A DNA stretch of 64,000 nt from Pseudomonadota bacterium (GTDB lineage: Bacteria; Pseudomonadota; Alphaproteobacteria; GCA-2746255): NCBI GenBank assembly GCA_040752895.1, contig JBFMHN010000003.1, forward strand, positions 219,501-283,500, in the 5' to 3' direction. Every line of letters starts with the position of its first letter. The stretch's first letter is position 1. A program made the translations under genes and the position numbers. The notes beneath the pieces were generated by a model. The model saw only the letters and a list, made by a program, of their open reading frames with translations, made no database searches and had not been told where the DNA came from. Shown in pieces: positions 25,352 to 33,248 of the stretch.

Positions 25352-25594
25352 ATGACTACTCAAATGACTGAAACAAACAACGGCGCAGACACCGCTAACG
25401 GCCAGGCCAATCGGCCCACGATGATCGCAAAGCAGCGTGTGGGCTTCGGCAAGAAGGCCACCTACGAACGGATCGGCGTTGCCTGGAACAACGAAGACGG
25501 CTCTCTCTACGTCAAAGTGCATGGCACGCAGGTTATCAGCGGCGGCTTCGTTCTCTACCCCATTGAGAGCGACAGCGAAAAGGCGGGGGAATAA
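25352..25594 (+). CDS. Small beta-rich protein, unknown
   Basis: An 80-residue protein, MTTQMTETNNGADTANGQ, with a disordered N-terminus and a core KKATYERIGVAWNNEDGSLYVKVHGTQVISGGFVLYPIE of short strands. It resembles in style the small DUF736-like proteins of mobile elements but is not one. AAAGGA lies before the ATG. The structured leader element copy 2 precedes it. Confidence 0.6.
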   Translation: MTTQMTETNNGADTANGQANRPTMIAKQRVGFGKKATYERIGVAWNNEDGSLYVKVHGTQVISGGFVLYPIESDSEKAGE

Positions 25595-25812
25595 CCCCGC
25601 CACCCGCGCCCAAACGCGCTTCAAACGGCCCCGGCCTGACCGCCGGGGCCGCTTTGCTGTTCTCACTGCTACGGCTGAAGACCTTTACTTGGCTTCAGGC
25701 CGGTTCTCCGTCGTGCTTGTGTTGCAACGCATCAAAGCTCAGCCCATTTTCGGCCCCCGTTCGTGTGTTCGTCCCTTATCCGGACCGCGACTGTTGCGGA
25801 CGCCGCCTCGCC

Positions 25813-25865
25813 GTCAATGGCCGGCCCGCGCCAGCTCCCTGACGGGAGCCCGTGTTGACCATGAC
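25813..25865 (+). promoter_or_regulatory. Structured leader element, copy 3
   Basis: A 53-nt element, outer stem GTCAATGGCC / GACCATGAC (eight of nine pairs), CGGCCCGC and CCCGTGTTG, and an inner hairpin GCTCCC TGAC GGGAGC whose sequence differs from copy 2 but pairs perfectly. A UUCG-type hairpin GTCC TTCG GGAC follows at 25900-25911. It lies 75 bp upstream of the gene at 25941. Confidence 0.65.
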
Positions 25866-25940
25866 GGCAGCGGCTTAAACCGTCCGCGCCTTCGTTCGCG
25901 TCCTTCGGGACGATTAACAACGAACGAAAGGAACTAAAAA

Positions 25941-26306
25941 ATGGGACTTGATATGTATGCTTACGCAACCAACGAGCAACCGGCCAGTCCGGTCGATTTT
26001 TCGACCGACGACTATGCCCGGCTGCACTACTGGCGGAAACATCCAAACCTTCACGGCTGGATGGAAAATCTCTACCGCGAGAAGGGCGGTGCGGCCGAGT
26101 GCTTCAACTGCGTCAGCGTTGAACTAGCGTCCGAAGACTTAGACCGCCTTGAAGCCGATGTCCGGGCCGGCAATCTGCCGGAAACGTCAGGCTTTTTCTT
26201 CGGAGCATCCGATGGCACGGAAGTCGAGGATGACCTCGCTTTCATCGCCAAGGCTCGTCAGGCCATCAGCGAAGGCGAGTCCGTCTTCTATTCGTCCTGG
26301 TGGTAA
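25941..26306 (+). CDS. MGLDMYAY-family small protein
   Basis: A 121-residue protein beginning MGLDMYAYATNEQPAS, with HYWRKHPNLHGWMENLYRE and ending ESVFYSSWW. These features define a small family found in phages and mobile elements that is sometimes labelled phosphoglycerate kinase in databases without basis. Function unknown. AAAGGAAC lies before the ATG and a strong terminator follows at 26328. Confidence 0.78.
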   Translation: MGLDMYAYATNEQPASPVDFSTDDYARLHYWRKHPNLHGWMENLYREKGGAAECFNCVSVELASEDLDRLEADVRAGNLPETSGFFFGASDGTEVEDDLAFIAKARQAISEGESVFYSSWW

Positions 26307-26327
26307 ACCCCCTTCACCATAGGCGAT

Positions 26328-26369
26328 AAACGCCCGGAGCTCTTACGAGCTCCGGGCGTTTTGTTTTTC
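26328..26369 (+). terminator. Rho-independent terminator
   Basis: A perfect 15-bp stem AAACGCCCGGAGCTC / GAGCTCCGGGCGTTT with loop TTAC is followed by TGTTTTT. It ends the transcript of the gene at 25941 and isolates the transfer region downstream. Confidence 0.92.
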
Positions 26370-26500
26370 TGTGGACGGCGGACACGGCGCACGTTGACGC
26401 CGTCATCTGCCGACTTCAGCATGAATGTTGGCGGCCGGTGAAAGACCGTGGCGGAACGCAGCGGGCCGGGAAGGGGCGGCAGGACGCCGGTTTAAAACGA

Positions 26501-26611
26501 CCTTAACGCTTACAACGTTAGAATTAACGTAAGGCTGGAGGGCTTTCTGATTGAGTACAAGGTGTGCGTGGTACTACCACGCCCACCTTGCTGAGGGGAC
26601 ATCCTGTCCCC
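26501..26611. other. Candidate oriT core with nic-like site
   Basis: An AT-rich nested dyad (ACGTTA GAAT TAACGT at 26515-26530, inside CCTTA / TAAGG) is followed by a hairpin GGGGACA TCC TGTCCCC at 26595-26611. The loop region holds CATCCTGT (26600-26607), which fits the YATCCTGY nic core known from IncP and VirD2-type origins. It lies about 370 bp upstream of a MobC-like and a relaxase gene. Assignment as oriT is inferred. Confidence 0.5.
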
Positions 26612-26677
26612 CGCAGGCCCCCCTTGGTCTCCCTAAGCTCATAGCGCCGTTTAACGTCGTCTTCGCTAAGGGAGATA

Positions 26678-26907
26678 TGCGGCGACCATTGGTCATTCGT
26701 GACCATCGAGGTCACGTCGCCGCAGGCACCGTTCCGGCGGTGCATCCCGGCCAGGGAGATTGCGGCTCTCCCTGGACCCATCCGGCGAAAGGGCTTGTCG
26801 CGCCCTTTGCAAACCGCGACCAAGGCTTTCGCGCCCTGGACCACGACCAAAGGGAGACTTCGCCTCTCCCCTTGGAGCCCCATGGACCAAGGTATGCGCG
26901 ACCTTGG
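26678..26907. repeat. Hairpin array upstream of mobilization genes
   Basis: Seven hairpins follow in 230 bp. A nested one (26678-26724) has stem TGCGGCGAC / GTCGCCGCA and inner TGGTCA TTCG TGACCA. Then GCACCG / CGGTGC (26726-26743), CCAGGGAGA / TCTCCCTGG (26751-26775), AAAGGGC / GCCCTTT (26788-26808), CCAAGGC / GCCCTGG (26820-26839, one mismatch), CCAAAGGGAGA / TCTCCCCTTGG (26847-26875, one mismatch) and CCAAGGT / ACCTTGG (26887-26907). Most loops are 6-7 nt. No gene is believable here, although both strands are open in several frames. Confidence 0.75.
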
Positions 26908-26924
26908 ATACGCGCCCGCACTGA

Positions 26925-26941
26925 CGAGGAATGCGCGAGGA
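26925..26941 (+). promoter_or_regulatory. CGAGGAA-type 17-bp motif, copy 4
   Basis: Reads CGAGGAATGCGCGAGGA, 34 bp upstream of the MobC-like start at 26975, same orientation. It directly follows the hairpin array. Confidence 0.6.
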
Positions 26942-26974
26942 GGAACCGGCATCGAAGCCTTCATAAGAGGTGGC

Positions 26975-27325
26975 ATGTCGGACGAAACGAAAAATAAGCG
27001 CGAAGCGCCCATTTCCTACCGTCCCCCGCAGGAATTGCGGGAGGAGTTTCATGCCCGCGCCAAAAACTCCGGCCTCTCGGTTTCAGCTTTCATTACCGCT
27101 TCGGTTTTTGGCCAGACCGCCCCTCGTAGCCGGAAAAAGCCGCCTATCGAAAAACGTGACCTCGTCCAGCTTCTCGCCAAATGTGTAGCTATTCATGACC
27201 AGCTTTCGCGCTTTGACCTGAAGGGCAAGGACAACCCCGAGATCGCGGCCACGCTGGAAGATGCTCGGCGGGATCTCGGTGAACTGCGCGCCGCCTGTTT
27301 CAAGGCCCTCGGGAGGACGCCATGA
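26975..27325 (+). CDS. MobC-like/ribbon-helix-helix mobilization protein
   Basis: A 116-residue protein starting MSDETKNKREAPISYRPPQELREEFHARAKNSGLSVSAFITASVFG. The strand-helix-helix pattern followed by a helical tail is typical of MobC-type relaxosome accessory proteins that bind oriT. AGAGG precedes the ATG at 26975; the open frame further upstream crosses the hairpin array and is not taken. The stop overlaps the relaxase start by 4 bp. Confidence 0.82.
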   Translation: MSDETKNKREAPISYRPPQELREEFHARAKNSGLSVSAFITASVFGQTAPRSRKKPPIEKRDLVQLLAKCVAIHDQLSRFDLKGKDNPEIAATLEDARRDLGELRAACFKALGRTP

Positions 27326-28994
27326 TCCCGTTTGCCTCCCAACGCGGCGGCGGCCAGGACCTCGCCACCCATCTTCTCAATGCCCAGGACAATGAGCAGG
27401 TGGTTTTGGCCCATTTGCGCGGTGCCATTGCCCAGGATTTGCACGGGGCGCTCGCAGAATGGGAACTCCAGGCCGATACGCTCACCAATTGCCGCAATTA
27501 TCTCTACAGCCTCTCCATCAATCCCGATCCGCAACAGGGCAAGCTATCGACCGAGCAATATCTCGACTATGTCGCCCGTGTCGAAGCGGCCCTTGGCCTC
27601 TCCGGTCAGCCGCGGGCGCTCGTTCTGCATGTCAAATACGACAGGCCCCATGTTCATGCCGTCTGGTCTCGCATCGACGCTGACTCCGGCAAAGCCATTC
27701 ACATGGCCTTCGACCATGAAAAACTCATGAAAGTTACGCGCCAGTTCGCGCGTGAGCATGGCATCACCTTGCCGGATGGATATTCCCGTGACGGCGATGG
27801 CCCCGACAAAGCAGGGCAGCTCACTCTTTATGAGAAACACCAGCAGGACACGACGGGTCTGACCAAAGAGCATCGTATGGAGGTTGTGACCGACCTCTGG
27901 CGAAATAAAGAGTCTCCGTCCGCCTTCGTACGCGCCCTCGGTCAAAACGGCTACATGCTGGCGACGGGCAAGCGGCCTTATGTGCTTGTTGATGCGTACG
28001 GCAATACCCATGCCTTACCCAGGCTTATCAACGACAAGAACGTCCGCTCAAAGGACGTAGCGGCTTTTTTAGGTAAGGAGTTCCCGCCTGAATCACTTCC
28101 CTCCGTCGAAGAGGCGAAGAAGCTCGCGGCCGACCATCTTAAGAAGATGGAGTCCTTCGATAAGAAGAAAATAGTTGATGAAAAGACTCCCGAAACGAAG
28201 ACCCGCGAGGCGAGGCGGCGCAAAGTCATCCTGGACAAGATTCAAGAAATGAAAACCCGTCAGCTCGATCAGAAGCGCAAGCTTGAGGCGTTTCAACAGA
28301 AGCGGCGTATGGCGCTAAAGGTCCGCTACATGAAGGAGGTCAAGCGCGTAAAGACACAGCGCGAGAAGACCAAAGCCACGGGCCTTGCGGCTTTCCTCGG
28401 TCGCGTTACCGGCATTGATAAAGTGATTCGTAAAGTCCGCCGCGTGCGTGACCGTATCCGCTTTGAAAAATACAAGACGCAAGTTCAGACGCTTGAGAAG
28501 AAGCAGGCGCAGCAATTGTCGATCCTGCGTGAACGCCATCGTATGCAGTTGCTCGACATCCGCCGGCAGGTCAGAGCCGTCAACAAAGTTGAGAAGCGGG
28601 AAGCCAAATCCCGGAAAACAACAAAACTCCGGGAGCTTCGGCTGGAGCAGCGCGCGCGCCGAGACATCGATCATATGCCGTCCATCGATATGAAGAGCTA
28701 TCAGGCGGTTCGGACCAAAGTCGTCAAGGGTCAGGCCGCTGCAAAAGATACGAGGAACGCGCTCCCGTTCAGCCGCCCTCAAAATCCCGCAGTCTCGATG
28801 ACTGGCGCGGCGGTCTGGTGCGCCTCACCGATCTCTTTGATCGTGCGAGCAAGGGTGAGAAAGAAGAGGGTAAGGACGGCAAAGAGTCTTTTGGAGAACT
28901 GCTGCCGAAGCCAGCGCCCGTTTTGAGACCGAAGACGCCCGATGAGCTACGGCGGAAACGCGAGCGGGACCGCGATAACGGCCGCTCGCAGTGA
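27322..28994 (+). pseudogene. Relaxase/mobilization nuclease, frameshifted near the C-terminus
   Basis: The N-terminal domain (about 1-260) has LHVKYDRPHVHAVWSRID, the histidine motif of MOB relaxases, and a likely nucleophile Tyr among NYLYSLSINPD. The rest is a long Arg/Lys-rich coiled coil. The frame shifts near 28751: the conceptual product continues in another frame as QPPSKSRSLDDWRGGLVRLTDLF to a stop at 28994, and adding one G (ACGGAGG for ACGAGG) restores it. Without repair the protein ends at 28926 with an unrelated tail of about 45 residues. The catalytic domain is intact, so activity may survive. Relaxases nick oriT and pilot the strand into the recipient. Confidence 0.85.
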
Positions 28995-29051
28995 TGAATC
29001 GTTGCCCCAACCGCCAGCGGGTGAATACAGTTGATTACTGCAACTTAGGGG

Positions 29052-29079
29052 TACACAAATGTGTATCCATTGGTTACAC
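29052..29079. promoter_or_regulatory. TACAC/GTGTA operator before RHH gene
   Basis: TACACA AA TGTGTA (29052-29065) is a perfect dyad, and a third half-site TACAC lies at 29075-29079. The site is 10 bp upstream of a ribbon-helix-helix protein gene, so self-repression is likely. Confidence 0.55.
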
Positions 29080-29088
29080 TGATCAGCC

Positions 29089-29271
29089 ATGAAGGACGCA
29101 GGCCTCAGAATCCGCATTCAGCGCGAATTGCGCGAGCAGTTCCTGGAGGCGTGTCGTGTGCAGGACAAACCTGCCGCGCAGGTCTTGCGAGAATTCATAC
29201 GGGAATTCATCGAGGAAAACAAAAAAGAAGGTCGCCAGCATCAATCGAAAGACGATCAACCCAAGAGATAA
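29089..29271 (+). CDS. Small RHH-type regulator
   Basis: A 60-residue protein, MKDAGLRIRIQRELREQFLEACRVQDKPAAQVLREFIREFI, with a strand (GLRIRIQ) and two helices, the ribbon-helix-helix fold. It is the first gene of the plus-strand defence operon, 9 bp upstream of the helicase gene, and has an operator-like dyad just upstream, so it is probably the operon's repressor. Confidence 0.8.
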   Translation: MKDAGLRIRIQRELREQFLEACRVQDKPAAQVLREFIREFIEENKKEGRQHQSKDDQPKR

Positions 29272-29279
29272 GCCAATTC

Positions 29280-32200
29280 ATGCAAATCGTAGACAACATA
29301 AGCAATCTTCTTGGAGATGATATTCGCTCCTCTCTTCGCAAAGGATCGAAGCTGAAGATTGCGGCCTCGTGCTTTTCGATATTTGCCTACGAGGCGCTGA
29401 AGAAGGAGTTAGAGGCTGTCAGCGGCCTGGAGTTTATTTTTACAGCACCTACGTTCGTCCCAGAGGACGCCACAGACAAATTCCGCAAGGAGAAGCGGGA
29501 ATTCTTTATTCCCAAGGTGCAGCGTGAGCGCAGTCTTTACGGCTCCGAGTTCGAAATTCAGCTTCGAAATAAGCTTACACAGAGAGCTATCGCGCGTGAG
29601 TGTGCAGAGTGGGTGCGCCGAAAGGCGATTTTCAAGTCCAACAAGACGAAAGCGCCGATGCAGCAATTCGTTTGCATCGACAATGGCGACGATCAGGTCG
29701 CCTATATGCCCGTTAATGGCTTCACCGCTGTTGATTTGGGACTCCAGAAAGGGAATGCAGTCTCAAACTTCGTAAACCGTTTTAACGGACCTCCATATAC
29801 AGCGACGTATTTGAACCTCTTCGACCAAATTTGGTCGGACCCGGAAAAATTGGAGGACGTTAGCGAAGCGATTTGCCAGCATATTGAAACCGTCTACCAC
29901 GAGAACGCTCCAGAGAGGATTTACTTCCTCGTTCTATACAACTTGTTCAAAGAGTTTCTGGAGGAAGTCGATGAAGATGTCCTGCCTAATGACCGGACAG
30001 GGTATCTAGATACTCTGGTATGGAAAAAGCTGTTCAACTATCAGCGTGATGCTGCCACAGGCATCATCAATAAGCTGGAGACCTACAACGGCTGCATCCT
30101 GGCCGACAGCGTCGGGCTAGGTAAAACCTTCACTGCCTTAGCAGTGATCAAATATTACGAACTCCGCAATAAATCGGTGCTCGTCCTATGCCCGAAGAAG
30201 CTCGCGGACAATTGGCTCAACTTTAACAGCAATCTGAAAACAAACCTCTTCGCCAAGGACCGCTTCAGCTATGACGTTCTGTGCCATACGGATTTGTCCC
30301 GAACCAGTGGAGACTCATTCGGCATTCCGCTCAACCGCGTCAACTGGGGAAACTACGATCTAGTCGTAATCGACGAGTCACATAACTTCCGAAATAACGA
30401 TGTCTATAAAGACAAGGAGACCAGATACCAGAAACTCATGAATCAGGTCATTCGCGAGGGCGTAAAGACCAAGGTCTTGATGCTGTCCGCGACCCCCGTC
30501 AACAATCGCTTTATCGATTTGCGAAACCAGCTTGCGCTTGCCTACGAGGGGCAATCGGAAACGCTCAGCAAGAAGCTGAGAACGACGACCAGTATCGAGG
30601 AAATCTTTCGCAGGGCGCAGACCGCATTCAATCTTTGGTCGAAGCTCCCTCCGGAGGAGCGAACCGCCGCATCTATTCTAAAGATGCTCGACTTCGACTT
30701 CTTCGAGCTCCTGGATAGCGTCACTATCGCTCGGTCGCGCAAGCACATCGAGACATTCTACGACACCGTAGAAATAGGAAAATTCCCGGAGCGCCGAAAG
30801 CCGCTTTCGTTTCAGTGTCCCTTAACGGCGCGCAAAGACGTTATGACGCTCAACGAGATTGTCGGCCAGCTCACCTTGCTCAAGTTGGCAGTATACGCTC
30901 CGCTTAGTTACATCTTGCCCAGTCGCGTTGGAAAGTACGAAGCCCTCTATGACACAGAGGTTGGAGGTGGTCGAGGGCGGCTCAAGCAGGCAGATCGCGA
31001 ACGAAGCTTGCAAGCTCTGATGACAACAAACTTGTTGAAGCGGCTTGAAAGCTCAGTTGAGGCCTTTCGTCTTACTCTCCGCTCTTTGAAGAAAAACCTG
31101 GCAGGTACCTTGGACGCTATCGCTGATTTCGAGCGTTCGGGCGGAGAGCTTGAGGTTTCCGACTATACGGCCAATGCTGCCGACTTCGATCCAGACGATG
31201 ACGATCTAAGCGGCTTGGGGGATTTTACGGTCGGCAAGAAAGTGCGGATAAGTCTCGGGGATATGGATGTTCAGTCCTGGCAGCACGACCTCAAAAGCGA
31301 CTTGGCTATTATTGATGCCTTGTTGGCATCGATGGACATGATCAGACCGAATGACGACGCCAAGCTTCAACACTTGAAGGCGCATATCCGAAAAAAAATC
31401 AGTGCACCGATCAATCCTGGAAACAGAAAAATTCTGATTTTCACGGCGTTCGCCGATACGGCGAATTATCTCTATGCCAACATTTCCGACGAATTGTTCA
31501 AGGGAAAAGGGCTGAGCACCGCAAGAGTCACCGGTTCCGACGCGCCAAAGACGACGCTTAAGAAGAGCTACGATTTCCAATCTATCCTGACGTTGTTCTC
31601 GCCAAAATCAAAAGAAAAGGCACTAATCCTTCCTGACGACGACAACGAGATAGATATTCTTATAGGAACGGACTGCATTTCCGAAGGCCAGAATCTCCAG
31701 GATTGCGACTATCTCATTAATTACGACATTCATTGGAATCCCGTCAGGATCATTCAGCGCTTTGGCCGAATTGATCGCATCGGATCACCAAACGCTCAAA
31801 TTCAACTCGTCAACTATTGGCCTGATATTTCGCTCGACGAATACATAAATCTCAAGGAACGCGTCGAGAATAGAATGATGATCGCCGACGTGACCGCCAC
31901 CGGCGACGACAATGTTCTAACTGCCAAGAGCAGCGAAATTGCGTACCGAAAGGAACAGCTCAAGCGTCTTCAGGAAGAAGTCATTGAGTTGGAGGACGTG
32001 AAAACAGGCGTATCCATCACAGACTTAGGCCTCAATGATTTTCGGATGGACCTGCTGAACTACGTCAAGGAGAACGGCGATCTGGAAAGTATGCCCAACG
32101 GTCTGCACGCGGTAGTCCCGGCCGATAAAGATATTGGCTTGCCGTCCGGCGTTATTTTCGCCCTCCGCAACATTCATGACGGGGTGAATATCAACCAACA

Positions 32201-32555
32201 AAACCGGCTACACCCGTACTATCTCGTGTACGTCTCGAATGCTGGTGAGATTGTTGCGGACCATACCGAAGTTAAGCGCCTACTTGATCTCGTGAGAACG
32301 AGTTGCAAGGGGCATTCGGAACCCATCCAGGCGGTATGTCGCCTGTTCAATGAGCGGACTGATGATGGTCGCAGAATGGACCGTCAGTCAGAACTCCTAA
32401 GCTCAGCGATTAGGTCTATGGTTGATGTAAAGGAGGAGCGCGACATAGATAGCCTATTCTCTGGTGGGAGAACGACGGCACTTGCAAACACGATTGCCGG
32501 TCTCGATGACTTCGAGCTAGTAGCGTTTCTCGTGATCGAGGAGGCCAAAGCATGA
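29280..32555 (+). CDS. PLD-like/SNF2 helicase
   Basis: A 1091-residue SF2 helicase. The first 150 residues resemble the phospholipase D-like domain found before SNF2 helicases. Motifs follow in order: DSVGLGKT (Walker A, about residue 276), VVIDESHNFRN (DESH), LMLSATPVNN, GTDCISEGQNLQDCDYLINYD and QRFGRIDRIG. The frame is open upstream to 29061 but that part overlaps the RHH gene, so the ATG at 29280 is used. It overlaps the DUF4391 gene by ATGA. The helicase, DUF4391, Mod and Res set recurs in defence islands; the helicase presumably translocates on DNA. Confidence 0.9.
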   Translation: MQIVDNISNLLGDDIRSSLRKGSKLKIAASCFSIFAYEALKKELEAVSGLEFIFTAPTFVPEDATDKFRKEKREFFIPKVQRERSLYGSEFEIQLRNKLTQRAIARECAEWVRRKAIFKSNKTKAPMQQFVCIDNGDDQVAYMPVNGFTAVDLGLQKGNAVSNFVNRFNGPPYTATYLNLFDQIWSDPEKLEDVSEAICQHIETVYHENAPERIYFLVLYNLFKEFLEEVDEDVLPNDRTGYLDTLVWKKLFNYQRDAATGIINKLETYNGCILADSVGLGKTFTALAVIKYYELRNKSVLVLCPKKLADNWLNFNSNLKTNLFAKDRFSYDVLCHTDLSRTSGDSFGIPLNRVNWGNYDLVVIDESHNFRNNDVYKDKETRYQKLMNQVIREGVKTKVLMLSATPVNNRFIDLRNQLALAYEGQSETLSKKLRTTTSIEEIFRRAQTAFNLWSKLPPEERTAASILKMLDFDFFELLDSVTIARSRKHIETFYDTVEIGKFPERRKPLSFQCPLTARKDVMTLNEIVGQLTLLKLAVYAPLSYILPSRVGKYEALYDTEVGGGRGRLKQADRERSLQALMTTNLLKRLESSVEAFRLTLRSLKKNLAGTLDAIADFERSGGELEVSDYTANAADFDPDDDDLSGLGDFTVGKKVRISLGDMDVQSWQHDLKSDLAIIDALLASMDMIRPNDDAKLQHLKAHIRKKISAPINPGNRKILIFTAFADTANYLYANISDELFKGKGLSTARVTGSDAPKTTLKKSYDFQSILTLFSPKSKEKALILPDDDNEIDILIGTDCISEGQNLQDCDYLINYDIHWNPVRIIQRFGRIDRIGSPNAQIQLVNYWPDISLDEYINLKERVENRMMIADVTATGDDNVLTAKSSEIAYRKEQLKRLQEEVIELEDVKTGVSITDLGLNDFRMDLLNYVKENGDLESMPNGLHAVVPADKDIGLPSGVIFALRNIHDGVNINQQNRLHPYYLVYVSNAGEIVADHTEVKRLLDLVRTSCKGHSEPIQAVCRLFNERTDDGRRMDRQSELLSSAIRSMVDVKEERDIDSLFSGGRTTALANTIAGLDDFELVAFLVIEEAKA

Positions 32556-33232
32556 CGGCCTTCTTCGACTACCCCAAGGCAGCCGCCTACGGCAGAGTTC
32601 TGCCGAAGACAAAAATCTATGAGCATTCAAAGGCCGGCAACAGGCTCAAGCAGCTTTTTGTGGATCAGGTCGATCAAATCGTCTGGCAGTACAAACTTGC
32701 ACCTGAGACAATTAACTTAAGTGCGACGGAATCAACCGCCGAGATTCAGATTTTTAAGATCACACTTCGTGGTGCAGCTCTGAGTGAAGATGTGTTGCGT
32801 GCGATTGATAGCGCGATAGCATTTCCGATCATTTTTGAATTGATAGAGGGCAAAAAACGCAAGGCAATCGCAGCCTACAAGCGTCCCAGTGAGGTGGATC
32901 CCCAGAAGTGGGTAGTGAGCGAGTATTTTGAATCTGATTGGGAACCTGAGGATAATACACGGGAGCCGCTTCCCGCCGCTCTCAATCTGGGCGGTCTCTA
33001 TGATATGCTCGTAGGCAAATTGATTCCCGCGAGCGTGGGTCGGAACGAGCCCATCGCTAGGCGTGTAGAGCGGATGGAAGCGATACGCGCGAAGGAACGC
33101 GAGGCGCAGCGCATCAAGGCGCGCCTTGTCCGGGAAAAGCAATTTAACAAACGGGTTGCGATCAACGCCGAGCTGCGTGACGTAGCAAAGGAATTGAAAC
33201 GCCTTGGCGCGCCGCCAAGGGCTGTCGATTGA
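32552..33232 (+). CDS. DUF4391 family protein
   Basis: A 226-residue protein starting MTAFFDYPKAAAYGRVLPKTKIYEHSKAGNRLKQLFVDQVDQIVW, the DUF4391 signature, with a coiled, basic C-terminal third. DUF4391 proteins accompany helicase and type III-like methylase genes. Role unknown; possibly a complex scaffold. Start overlaps the helicase stop by ATGA. Confidence 0.88.
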   Translation: MTAFFDYPKAAAYGRVLPKTKIYEHSKAGNRLKQLFVDQVDQIVWQYKLAPETINLSATESTAEIQIFKITLRGAALSEDVLRAIDSAIAFPIIFELIEGKKRKAIAAYKRPSEVDPQKWVVSEYFESDWEPEDNTREPLPAALNLGGLYDMLVGKLIPASVGRNEPIARRVERMEAIRAKEREAQRIKARLVREKQFNKRVAINAELRDVAKELKRLGAPPRAVD

Positions 33233-33248
33233 GAAGGTTGGTGTGGCG

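Noticed and set aside
26678-26907. CRISPR array
   Set aside because: The hairpins are not identical repeats and there are no regular unique spacers.
26524-27012. Protein genes over the hairpin array on both strands
   Set aside because: The open frames follow from the GC-rich inverted repeats; they show no family features and lack good starts.
29061-29279. N-terminal extension of the helicase
   Set aside because: It overlaps the RHH gene and has no conserved sequence.
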